Assembly: GCF_004365175.1 (NCBI RefSeq)
Contig: NZ_SOCE01000002.1
Span: 1,488,001-1,552,000, forward strand
Length of the DNA stretch: 64,000 nucleotides
DNA from: Kribbella voronezhensis
GTDB lineage: Bacteria; Actinomycetota; Actinomycetes; Propionibacteriales; Kribbellaceae
Reading direction: 5' to 3'
The position numbers were made by a program, and so were the translations under genes. This document shows, in pieces, positions 47,527-55,204 of this stretch (positions are counted from its first letter, which is position 1; every line of letters starts with the position of its first letter). The notes beneath the pieces were generated by a model, which was not told where the DNA came from, searched no databases, and saw only the letters and a program-made list of their open reading frames with translations.

Positions 47527-49421
47527 CCCGCCTCGTGCTCCCCGCCACCGACCGCGTTCTGTCCCGCCAGACCGGCTGGGTCCGGGCCCACTGGGAGGCA
47601 CTCGCGGATCACCTGCTCGACTCACTGGTCCCCTACACCTCTCCCGGCGCCGCCCGCCTCGTCATCCCCGGCCGGCCCAGTCGCTCGGGAACGGATTCCG
47701 ACGAACTGGAGGGTTTCGCGCGCTCGTTCATGCTCGCCGCGTTCCGGATCGCCGGGGTCCGCGGCAAAGGGTGCGAGAAGCTGATCGAGCGGTATGCCCG
47801 GGGTGTCGCCAACGGGGCGAATCCCGACCATCCGGAGGCGTGGCTGCGCCTCACCCCGCGCTCCCAGCAGATGGTCGAGGCGGCGGCGATCGCGGTCGCG
47901 CTGCACGAGTCCCGCGAGTGGATCTGGGATCGGCTCGACACCCGCGCGCAGGAGCACGTGGCCGAGTGGCTCGGTGGCTTCATCGGGTCGACCACGCACG
48001 ACAACAACTGGCGGCTGTTCCAGGTCGTCAGCGAGCAGTTCCTCGCCTCGGTGGGCGCGCCGTACTCGAAGGAGGACATCGAGGGCGGCCTGGACCGGAT
48101 CGAGGACTGGTACGTCGGCGACGGCTGGTACTCCGACGGCGACGGGCAGAACTTCGACAACTACATCGGCTGGGCGATGCACCTCTACCCGGGGCTGTGG
48201 ACCCGGATGGCGGCGGCGACCCCCGGCACGGAGTACGACGATCGGCTCAAGGTCTACCGCGATCGGCTCCAGCTGTTCCTCGACGACGCGGTGCATCTGG
48301 TCGGCAACGACGGCGCGCCGATCTACCAAGGCCGGTCGCTGACCTATCGGATGGCCGCGGCAACGCCGTACTGGATGGGGCAACTCCTCGACGCGTCGCC
48401 ACTGAGCCCGGGTCAGACGCGACGGCTGTGCTCCGGGATCGCACGGCACTTCGTGCAGCACGGGGTGCCTGACGAGCGCGGGCTGCTCACGCTCGGCTGG
48501 TACGACACGTTCCTGCCGACGACACAGTCGTACTCCGGCCCGGGCTCGCCGTACTGGGCAAGCAAGGGTTTCATCGGGCTACTGCTGCCGCCGGAGCATC
48601 CGGTGTGGAGCGATCCCGAGGAGAGCGTGCCGCTCGACGATGCGGACCAGGTGCGCTCCATGCCAGCGCCGGGCTGGCTGATCCACGCGAGCCGTCACGA
48701 CCAGTTGGTGCGACTGGTCAACCACGGCGCCGACCACGCTCCCCCGGTCGAGCCTTCCGGCGTCGAGCCCGCGGGCGATCCGCACTACGACCGGCTGGCG
48801 TACGCGAACCACGCCGGGCCCGATCTCACCGATTCCTCAGCACGGGTCGACAACCAGATCGCATTGGTCGACCAGCAGGGCCGTACTTCGGTGCGCGGGC
48901 GGATCCGGCGGCTCTCCATCGGGGCGCGCTCGGCGGCTTCGTGGCACAAGGCGTGGCTGGGTGAGGACGGTCCGTGGGCGATCGAGACGGCGTCCGTCGT
49001 CCATGGCGGCTGGGAGATCCGCTGTTCGCTCGTCGAGGGGCCTGCGGGTGCGCTCGTTCGCAGCGGTGGTTACGCGGTCGCCAGCGACTCCTTGCCCTCG
49101 GCAACGGTCGGCGAAGGATGGGCGTCCGCGCGGAACGCCGACGGACTGATGTCGGCGGTGGTCGGCCTGCACGGGTACGCCGAGTCGGGGGTGCATCGTG
49201 ATCTCGGTGCGAACCCGTTCGGCCCGCACTCGGCCACGCCGTACCTCACCGCGGTCCACGTCGGCGAGCCACTGGTGCTGGTGTACGCCGTCTTGCTGAC
49301 CAGGGACGCGATCCCTCCGCAGGCGCTTGCGGACGGCATCGAACTGGTCGTGAGCGGTCACGAGATCACGATCACACTGCCCGGTTCAGGAACGGAGACG
49401 GTTCGGCTCGGGAACCGCTGA
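47523..49421 (+). CDS. DUF2264 protein, probable glycoside hydrolase
   Basis: This 632-residue protein belongs to the DUF2264 family, an (alpha/alpha)6-barrel-like group that I believe overlaps CAZy family GH154 (beta-glucuronidases). Visible conserved blocks are THDNNWRLFQVVSEQFLASV, YVGDGWYSDGDGQNFDNYIG and GLLTLGWYDTFLPTTQSYSG. The C-terminal third looks like a beta-sandwich. There is no signal peptide, so it would act on imported oligosaccharides. It is coupled to the hydroxyacid dehydrogenase by ATGA, and together they suggest a sugar-acid catabolic unit. Confidence 0.82.
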   Translation: MTRLVLPATDRVLSRQTGWVRAHWEALADHLLDSLVPYTSPGAARLVIPGRPSRSGTDSDELEGFARSFMLAAFRIAGVRGKGCEKLIERYARGVANGANPDHPEAWLRLTPRSQQMVEAAAIAVALHESREWIWDRLDTRAQEHVAEWLGGFIGSTTHDNNWRLFQVVSEQFLASVGAPYSKEDIEGGLDRIEDWYVGDGWYSDGDGQNFDNYIGWAMHLYPGLWTRMAAATPGTEYDDRLKVYRDRLQLFLDDAVHLVGNDGAPIYQGRSLTYRMAAATPYWMGQLLDASPLSPGQTRRLCSGIARHFVQHGVPDERGLLTLGWYDTFLPTTQSYSGPGSPYWASKGFIGLLLPPEHPVWSDPEESVPLDDADQVRSMPAPGWLIHASRHDQLVRLVNHGADHAPPVEPSGVEPAGDPHYDRLAYANHAGPDLTDSSARVDNQIALVDQQGRTSVRGRIRRLSIGARSAASWHKAWLGEDGPWAIETASVVHGGWEIRCSLVEGPAGALVRSGGYAVASDSLPSATVGEGWASARNADGLMSAVVGLHGYAESGVHRDLGANPFGPHSATPYLTAVHVGEPLVLVYAVLLTRDAIPPQALADGIELVVSGHEITITLPGSGTETVRLGNR

Positions 49422-49439
49422 GGTCGTACCGTGGGAGTT

Positions 49440-49853
49440 ATGACCGAAGCCACTACCACCGACACCCTTGCCGAAGCTGTCGCGGCCGAGCCGAGCACGG
49501 CGAACCAGGAGAAGTTGTGGAAGGCAACGTTCTCGCTGGAGCGCTGGTGGTTCGTCCAGCGCGGTGAGCCGGACAACCCGCAGCCGTTCGTCGGAGTGCA
49601 CGCCGATCAGCCGTTCCTGATGGCTTTCACATCGGCGGAGCGGGCCCGGACCTTCGCGGTGGACAACGGTCTGGCCGGTCCGGACGACGAGGTGCTGGTG
49701 CTCGCGCTCACGCCGGCCGACGCCGTCGTCCAGGCTCCGGTCTGGCTGCAGCAGGGCATCGCCGCGATCACCTTCGACCACGGCATCGCGGGGTATTTCG
49801 CGCCGCTGGGCAACCTGCCGGCGATCCGCTCGCACGTCCAGAACGTCGCGTGA
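49440..49853 (+). CDS. 137-residue SseB-like hypothetical protein
   Basis: This short soluble protein begins MTEATTTDTLAEAVAAEPST, a flexible start, and then has WWFVQRGEPDNPQPFVGVHA, DQPFLMAFTSAERARTFAVD and PVWLQQGIAAITFDHGIAGY. The pattern of a 'value on display' strand followed by a helix resembles SseB N-terminal-like proteins, whose function is unknown. GGGAG lies directly before the ATG. It is downstream of the DUF2264 gene by 18 bp but may be separately regulated. Confidence 0.6.
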   Translation: MTEATTTDTLAEAVAAEPSTANQEKLWKATFSLERWWFVQRGEPDNPQPFVGVHADQPFLMAFTSAERARTFAVDNGLAGPDDEVLVLALTPADAVVQAPVWLQQGIAAITFDHGIAGYFAPLGNLPAIRSHVQNVA

Positions 49854-49860
49854 CACGGCC

Positions 49861-49909
49861 TTAGGCGAGCCTCGCCAACGGTGAGTTTTCTCATGCCGGG
49901 CACTAGATT
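49861..49909 (+). promoter_or_regulatory. DtxR/IdeR-like iron box and leaderless ferritin promoter
   Basis: TTAGGCGAGCCTCGCCAAC (49861-49879) fits the IdeR/DmdR pattern TTAGG-N2-AGCCT-N2-CC with a perfect GGCGAG-C-CTCGCC core. TAGATT (49904-49909) lies 7 bp before the ferritin ATG. A site about 46 bp upstream of the start suits activation by iron-loaded IdeR. Confidence 0.6.
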
Positions 49910-49916
49910 GGCCGCC

Positions 49917-50444
49917 ATGAGCACGTACGCGAAACTCCTTCAAGAACAGATCCGCAACGAATTCACGGCGTCCCAGCAGTACACGGCCGTCGCGGTCTGG
50001 TACGACGACCAGGACCTGCCGCAACTCGCGGGGCACTTCTACAAGCAGTCGCTGGAGGAGCGCAACCACGCGATGATGATGGTCCAGTACCTGCTGGACA
50101 TGGACATCCGCCCGCAGATCCCGGGCGTCGGCGACGTGGTGAACGACTTCAAGTCCGCGCTCGAGCCGCTCGAACTCGCGCTGCAGCAGGAGATCACGGT
50201 CACCAAGCAGATCGAGACGCTGGCCCGGACCGCCCGCGACGACGGCGACTACGTCGGCGAGCAGTTCATGCAGTGGTTCCTGAAGGAGCAGGTCGAGGAG
50301 GTCTCCGCGATGACCACGTTGGTCAACGTCGCGAAGCGGGCCGGTGACAATCTGTTCCACCTCGAGGACTTCCTGGCCCGCGAGGTCTCCAGCGCCAACA
50401 CCACCGACCCGACCGCCCCAGCCGCCGCCGGCGGAACGGTCTGA
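49917..50444 (+). CDS. ferritin (BfrB-like)
   Basis: This 175-residue four-helix ferritin stores iron. Ferroxidase ligands are visible: Glu in LQEQIRNEFTASQQYTAVAV, Glu and His in SLEERNHAMMMVQYLLD, and Glu/Gln in the third and fourth helices (FMQWFLKEQVEEVSAMTTLV). It is most like mycobacterial BfrB, the haem-free type. The ATG at 49917 fits a leaderless promoter, and an iron box upstream suggests induction by iron through an IdeR-type regulator. A bidirectional hairpin follows. Confidence 0.92.
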   Translation: MSTYAKLLQEQIRNEFTASQQYTAVAVWYDDQDLPQLAGHFYKQSLEERNHAMMMVQYLLDMDIRPQIPGVGDVVNDFKSALEPLELALQQEITVTKQIETLARTARDDGDYVGEQFMQWFLKEQVEEVSAMTTLVNVAKRAGDNLFHLEDFLAREVSSANTTDPTAPAAAGGTV

Positions 50445-50463
50445 CCGAGTCCCACCGTGCTCA

Positions 50464-50495
50464 GGACCGCCGCGTGATCGCGCACGCGGCTGTCC
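50464..50495. terminator. bidirectional terminator hairpin
   Basis: GGAC-C-GCCGCGTG / CACGCGGC-T-GTCC forms a 12-bp stem with one mismatch and a 6-nt loop. It lies between the ferritin gene and the convergent DUF2207 gene. Confidence 0.75.
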
Positions 50496-50501
50496 CGGGG
50501 A

Positions 50502-52409
50502 CTACCAGGAGCCGCCGCCTCCGCCACCGCCACCGCCGCCGGAGGAGCCGCCGCTGAAGCCGGAGGAACTGCCACCGCCCCCACCACTTCCGGCCGGGGC
50601 CGGCGGCGGGTCGAAGGTGCTGGCGACGGTCTGGCTGATGCTTCCGGCCGCGAAACCTGAGTTGTAGTACGAAGGACCGACGTACCAGTAGGGGTCGGGC
50701 GGGATCCGCCCGGCGGCGACCAGTTGCGCACAGACCCGCTGCCAGCGATCGGCGAGTTCGAAGGCGATCGCCCAGGGCAGGTACTTGCTGAAGATGTCCT
50801 CGCCCTCTTCGAACTTCAGCTGGTCCGCCTCCGCCGTCGCGAGATAGGTCCGGAATCCGATCAGCTGATCGGTGACCGCGCGACCGGCCGGGTTCCGCTG
50901 TCCCTGGCCGCGTTTGCCGATCCAGATGCCGATGGCAACGATCACCGCGAGCACCGGGATCGCGACGCTCAGGGCCCGGCCGAGCCCACCCGTCGCGGCA
51001 CCGATCGCCGTACCGCCGATGCCCGCACCGAAGATCCAGGTGGCGAGGATGCCGAAACAGGCGACCCGGGCGCCGCCGCTGACAGCGGAACCACCGCCGG
51101 CCCGCGGCATCCGCAGGTACCACTGGCGTTGCTTGATCTGCTCACGCAGCGCCGCGATCATCGCGTCGTGGGCCTGCCGCATGGAGGTGTCGCCGACCGG
51201 CCGGCGTTCGAGGGTGATCTCGGCGCCCGGCTGCAGCGAGGGGAACAGTCCCTGGAGCAGCACCTGCTCGTGCGGCAGCGTGGCGACCGCCGGATTCAGC
51301 AGCACCGCCTTCTGCTCGTTGCCGGTGTTGTCGATCCGGATGCCGCCGCGGACCGCGAGATCGATCAGCGTCGCCGCGGTCTCGGTCGTGGTCGCCTTCG
51401 CGTCGATCAGCAGGCCACCCTCGGCGACCGGGATCCTCGGCGGCGAGAACGCAACCGGGATCTGGTCCTCCTCGAGGTCGTCCTTCACCGGCTGAGCGTT
51501 CATGCCGCTCGGCGGGAACGTGCCCGGCGGCATCCCGGCGAAGCGTTGGTCGCGGTTCCCCTTCTTCGTGTAGACAACGGCGGCCACGATCGCACCGACG
51601 GTGACTGCGCCGGATCCGATCACGCCGGGCAGCGTGAGTCCCAGGCGGTCGAGCCAACTCGGCGGGTCGACCACGATCGGGGTGTCGTTGCTGACGACGC
51701 CCGGCTTGATCCCGGCGACGATGGTCAACTGCTCGTGCCGGTCCAGGTTGGCTGCGCCGAAGACTGCGTTCCCGCCCACGACCGACTTCTGCGGGCAGTT
51801 CTCGGTGGACCCGGGTGGACCGACGAAGCAGTCGACCTGCTGGACTCCTTGTGGGACGTTCACGGTCACGGTGACGCTGCGGAGGACTGCTTCCCAGCCG
51901 GTGCCCGTCGCGTCCCAGTAGAGCTCGCTGTGGTCCTTGAAGTGCCGGAGCGCCCCGCGGACGTCGTACGAGATGACGTAGGTCGCCTCGGTACCGGAGA
52001 TCGTTTCGTCGGCCGAGCCGATCTTGATCTGGATGCTCTGGTCGCGCTGCCCGTTCGACTTGGTGGTCTTCGTCGTGAACTCGTCGCTCGCGCCGCTCGG
52101 GCTGGTGACGGCAATGTTCGAGATCTCGTACTTCTGGTCCTTCGATTCGTCGCCGCGGTACTTCTCTCGGGTGATCAGGTTCCGGAAGATGCCGTGCCGG
52201 CCGGTGCTGCCGAAGTGGTAGGCGATCGTCTCGTCGACGTGCAGCACGCCGTCCGACTTCACCGTGTAGCCGATTTTCATGCTGGTCACGACGTCGCCGA
52301 TGTCGGCCTGGCCGGCCGGCGCCGCCGCTGCCGGCGCGGCGCTCGCGAAGCCGGCCAGGACGAGACCGGCGAATGCCGCCGAGACGGCGGTGAAGAATCC
52401 CCTACGCAT
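50502..52409 (-). CDS. DUF2207 membrane protein with Gly-rich C-terminus
   Basis: This 635-residue exported membrane protein has a signal peptide (MRRGFFTAVSAAFAGLVLAG, then Ala-rich) and an extracellular DUF2207 domain of beta structure (GYTVKSDGVLHVDETIAYHF). A membrane helix near residue 265 (GVIGSGAVTVGAIVAAVVYT) is followed by further helices around 480-525. The C-terminus is a Gly/Ser tail of more than 30 residues. Function is unknown for the family. The ATG is leaderless: TACTGT lies 6 bp upstream on the minus strand. Confidence 0.88.
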   Translation of the reverse strand: MRRGFFTAVSAAFAGLVLAGFASAAPAAAAPAGQADIGDVVTSMKIGYTVKSDGVLHVDETIAYHFGSTGRHGIFRNLITREKYRGDESKDQKYEISNIAVTSPSGASDEFTTKTTKSNGQRDQSIQIKIGSADETISGTEATYVISYDVRGALRHFKDHSELYWDATGTGWEAVLRSVTVTVNVPQGVQQVDCFVGPPGSTENCPQKSVVGGNAVFGAANLDRHEQLTIVAGIKPGVVSNDTPIVVDPPSWLDRLGLTLPGVIGSGAVTVGAIVAAVVYTKKGNRDQRFAGMPPGTFPPSGMNAQPVKDDLEEDQIPVAFSPPRIPVAEGGLLIDAKATTTETAATLIDLAVRGGIRIDNTGNEQKAVLLNPAVATLPHEQVLLQGLFPSLQPGAEITLERRPVGDTSMRQAHDAMIAALREQIKQRQWYLRMPRAGGGSAVSGGARVACFGILATWIFGAGIGGTAIGAATGGLGRALSVAIPVLAVIVAIGIWIGKRGQGQRNPAGRAVTDQLIGFRTYLATAEADQLKFEEGEDIFSKYLPWAIAFELADRWQRVCAQLVAAGRIPPDPYWYVGPSYYNSGFAAGSISQTVASTFDPPPAPAGSGGGGGSSSGFSGGSSGGGGGGGGGGSW

Positions 52410-52458
52410 GCGGCGACAGTATCGAGGCGCGGGGTCTGAGCGGTGCACGACGGGCGGT

Positions 52459-53826
52459 TCAGTCTTCCGGCGTCGGCGAGGCTGCCTGGATCGCGGCTTC
52501 GACGAGGTCCGCGGCGGTGGTGGCACGAGTGCGGCGGTTGCGGTCGTAGTACTGCGTGGTGGCGATGCTCGCGTGGCCGACGTCGGCCTGGATGTGCTGG
52601 ATGCGGGCTTCCTGCTCGAGAGCGATCGTGACGTAGGCGTGGCGGAGGGCGTGCGGGTGGATGCGGTCGGCTACGTCTGCCAGCGCAGGGCCTGCCTGTA
52701 CTGCGATTCGCCGCAGCAGCGCGTTCATGTCGAAGCGGGAGCACCGGCCGCCGTCGCGGGTTGCGATGAGCGGGGTGACGGCTGCGTTCGTACGGCCTCG
52801 TACTGCGGGTGCTGTGGCTTCGGCTGTGCGGTCACGCTCGGCTAGGTAGGTCTCTAGCGCTGCGGAGGCCAGTTCGGTGAGGTAGACCTCGCGGTGGACA
52901 CCGCCCTTGCCGAGGACGCGCAGCATGGGTTCACCGCCGGAGACCATGAGGTTGTCGCGGTCCAGGCCGACCAACTCGGAGACGCGGAGGCCGAGGGTCA
53001 GCAGAGCGACGACGGCTACCGCGCGGGCGGCGTACAGGTTGCGGTGACGAGTGCGGTTGGGCAGGTGCGCCGCTGCGTCGAGCAGGGCTTTGAGTTGCGT
53101 TGCGGTGAGGCGGATGGTGGGCGACGCGTCTCGGGCGCTGCGGTTGAGGCCCAGTCGGGAGCGGTTGAGTGCGGCGGGGTTTGCTGGGACTGCGCCAACT
53201 TCTGTGAGGTAGGCGTAGAACGCGGAGAGGGTGGACAGCATCCGCTGTCTGGTGCGCTTGCTGGCGCCTGCTGCGTCGAGGGTGTGAAGCCAGGCCTTCA
53301 CGTGGGCTCCGGTGGCTTCGCGCGGGTCCATTGCGCGCCCTGCACACCACCTGAACCACGCCAGGTCATACAACAGCCCACTTTGAGCAGCAGGAGGCTT
53401 CGCTCGTACTACGCCCGCCGCCGCGCCGCCGGCCAGGCTGGTTGCCGCGTCTGACGGCTGCGTTGGGCTCCAGACCGCCCACTCCTGCGGTATGCCCAGG
53501 GCGTAGGCGTAGGTCTGCCGGGTCCCCTGGTTCGCGTACTGGGTCAGCCACTCCATCACGAGCCGCTGAAACGCCGCTGCGTCGTCAACACCGGGCCAAC
53601 TCCCGTCGCCGGCCAGCGTCACCTGATCCCCCGCGCCAGGTGTAGGCACCCCGTCACCTGTGCCGGGGTCAGGCTCCCCGTCACTCGCACCCGGCGCAGG
53701 CATCTCGTCACCCGCACCCGCACCCGCACCCGCAGCAGGCACCTCGTCACCTGTGCCGGGCGCAGACACCGACTCCCACACAACCAGCACGTCGCTTATC
53801 GGCTCACTGTCTGGGCGGTCGTTCAT
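52459..53826 (-). CDS. tyrosine recombinase/integrase with repetitive N-terminus
   Basis: This 455-residue tyrosine recombinase has the core-binding domain at about residues 85-215 and the catalytic domain at about 235-440. Catalytic residues: Arg in LTLGLRVSELVGLDR, Lys in VLGKGGVHREV, His-x-x-Arg in HPHALRHAYVT, His in QADVGHASIATTQYYDR and the nucleophilic Tyr in the same stretch. Residues 20-70 are imperfect Gly/Ala/Pro/Asp repeats (PGTGDEVPAAGAGAGAGDEM). It is divergent from the zinc/coiled-coil gene, with no excisionase or tRNA nearby. Confidence 0.9.
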   Translation of the reverse strand: MNDRPDSEPISDVLVVWESVSAPGTGDEVPAAGAGAGAGDEMPAPGASDGEPDPGTGDGVPTPGAGDQVTLAGDGSWPGVDDAAAFQRLVMEWLTQYANQGTRQTYAYALGIPQEWAVWSPTQPSDAATSLAGGAAAGVVRAKPPAAQSGLLYDLAWFRWCAGRAMDPREATGAHVKAWLHTLDAAGASKRTRQRMLSTLSAFYAYLTEVGAVPANPAALNRSRLGLNRSARDASPTIRLTATQLKALLDAAAHLPNRTRHRNLYAARAVAVVALLTLGLRVSELVGLDRDNLMVSGGEPMLRVLGKGGVHREVYLTELASAALETYLAERDRTAEATAPAVRGRTNAAVTPLIATRDGGRCSRFDMNALLRRIAVQAGPALADVADRIHPHALRHAYVTIALEQEARIQHIQADVGHASIATTQYYDRNRRTRATTAADLVEAAIQAASPTPED

Positions 53827-53833
53827 CGGGTCA

Positions 53834-53937
53834 GTTTCACTGCTGGTTCGGCTGTTTCAGGGCGGCGCGCCGTCGCGCCCACGAAACGCTGGTTTCGTGG
53901 GGTTTTGGTTTGGTTTTGGAAACGCCGGATCGGTTTC
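53834..53937. repeat. GTTTC/GAAAC-rich palindromic spacer between recombinase and coiled-coil genes
   Basis: Six GTTTC or GAAAC pentamers lie in 104 bp (53834, 53854, 53883, 53892, 53919, 53933). The centre is a perfect 10-bp inverted repeat CCCACGAAAC-GCTG-GTTTCGTGGG (53878-53901). It could be the operator for the divergent pair or a recombination site for the tyrosine recombinase. Confidence 0.75.
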
Positions 53938-53973
53938 GCGGTTTTGCAACCGCTAACTTCTAGGCTGCGCGGT

Positions 53974-55065
53974 ATGGAGATCGGGCGGGAAGACGCGGGG
54001 AGATGTGGGTACAGCAAGTGCCGGGCCGAGTTGCCGGCGCCGGGGCTGCAAGGTGGGCGGCCGCGGAGCTTCTGCCGGGACACGCGGTGGGAGGGCGGAC
54101 GGACTTGTTCGCAGATGGCCCGGGCTGAGCGGGAGGCGCTGGGAGCACTCGGGCTGGATGCCGGCAGCAGCGCCTTCCGGCTGGATGCCGAGCGACTGCG
54201 TGACCACCTGGACGCCGTACGCGGGCCGGTGGATGCTCTGACCGCCGCGCTGGCGTCGGTGACGGCTCGGCTGGATGAGGTGGAGGCGGCTGCGGTTGCC
54301 GCCGTGGAGACGGCGCACGGCCAGGTGGCCGAGGCTGAGCGCAGCCGAGTCGCCGCCGAGGAGGCGCGGGAGCAGGCGGAAAGCCGAGCTCGGCAAAGTG
54401 CGACCAGCGCGGAGAGAGCCGCGAAGGAACGTGCTGAGGCTGTTGAACGCGCCAACGCCGCAGCTCGGCAGGCGCTGCAAGCGACCGAGGCTCTGGGCGC
54501 CGCGCGGCAGGAGGCCGACCAGGCGGTCGCTGCACAACGCGCCGCGGAGGTTCTTGCCGGGCGGCTCGAGGAACGGGTCGCGAGCGCGGAGCGGGAAGCG
54601 CGCGACACCGCAGTACTGGCTGAGCGGGCGGCGGCGGAACGGGATGCCGCTCACGAAGAGCGCGAGGTACTACGCGCTGAGTTGGTCTCGGAACGCGATC
54701 GTGCTCGGGCGGCCGAGACAGCCCAGGCACACGAGGTCGCAGCGCGTCTCGCACTCACCGACAAACTCGCTACCGCCGAACAAGCCCAGCTGGCCGCAGC
54801 AACCGCTCTCCGTGAAGCCGCCCACGAACAGACCCGCTCGGAACAGGGGACTCGCGAACTACAAGCCGAACACACAGCCGAGCTCACCCGTCTTCGCGCC
54901 AAGCACACCGCAGAACTCACCGATCTGCACGCCGAAGTCACTCGACTGACCACCGAACTCGACCAACTCAAAGCCTCCCAACACACGCCACACCGTCTCC
55001 ACCCGGACGACCTCCAAGCAGTCCTCACCGCCGTCGCCACTCACACGTCCCCGGTCCACCCCTAG
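53974..55065 (+). CDS. zinc-finger/coiled-coil protein, unknown function
   Basis: This 363-residue protein begins with a probable zinc site Cys11-x4-Cys16 ... Cys34-x10-Cys45 (RCGYSKCRAELPAPG, SFCRDTRWEGGRTC). From about residue 75 to 335 it is one long Ala/Glu/Arg-rich coiled coil (AEERERAA-like heptads). The C-terminus (PHRLHPDDLQAVLTAVATHT) may be a small globular end. It has no ATPase motif. The start fits a leaderless promoter, TAGGCT 7 bp upstream. I do not know its family. The recombinase partner suggests a DNA-organising or DNA-segregating role, but this is inference. Confidence 0.75.
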   Translation: MEIGREDAGRCGYSKCRAELPAPGLQGGRPRSFCRDTRWEGGRTCSQMARAEREALGALGLDAGSSAFRLDAERLRDHLDAVRGPVDALTAALASVTARLDEVEAAAVAAVETAHGQVAEAERSRVAAEEAREQAESRARQSATSAERAAKERAEAVERANAAARQALQATEALGAARQEADQAVAAQRAAEVLAGRLEERVASAEREARDTAVLAERAAAERDAAHEEREVLRAELVSERDRARAAETAQAHEVAARLALTDKLATAEQAQLAAATALREAAHEQTRSEQGTRELQAEHTAELTRLRAKHTAELTDLHAEVTRLTTELDQLKASQHTPHRLHPDDLQAVLTAVATHTSPVHP

Positions 55066-55204
55066 GCGCTTCCTTCCTCAGCCCACACCACGCCCGCCCC
55101 ACCTGTCAGCCCTGATCCGGCGGAACCGTCTCTCGCTCAGACGTCTGCAGGGGTTGTGCTGGGTGGGCGGTAGGGGGAATGGTGGCTTAACTAGGAGGAA
55201 CGTC

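Noticed and set aside
52459..55065. Integrated phage or plasmid
   Set aside because: Only a recombinase is present. No tRNA, att-like long repeat, excisionase, replication or capsid gene was found around it.
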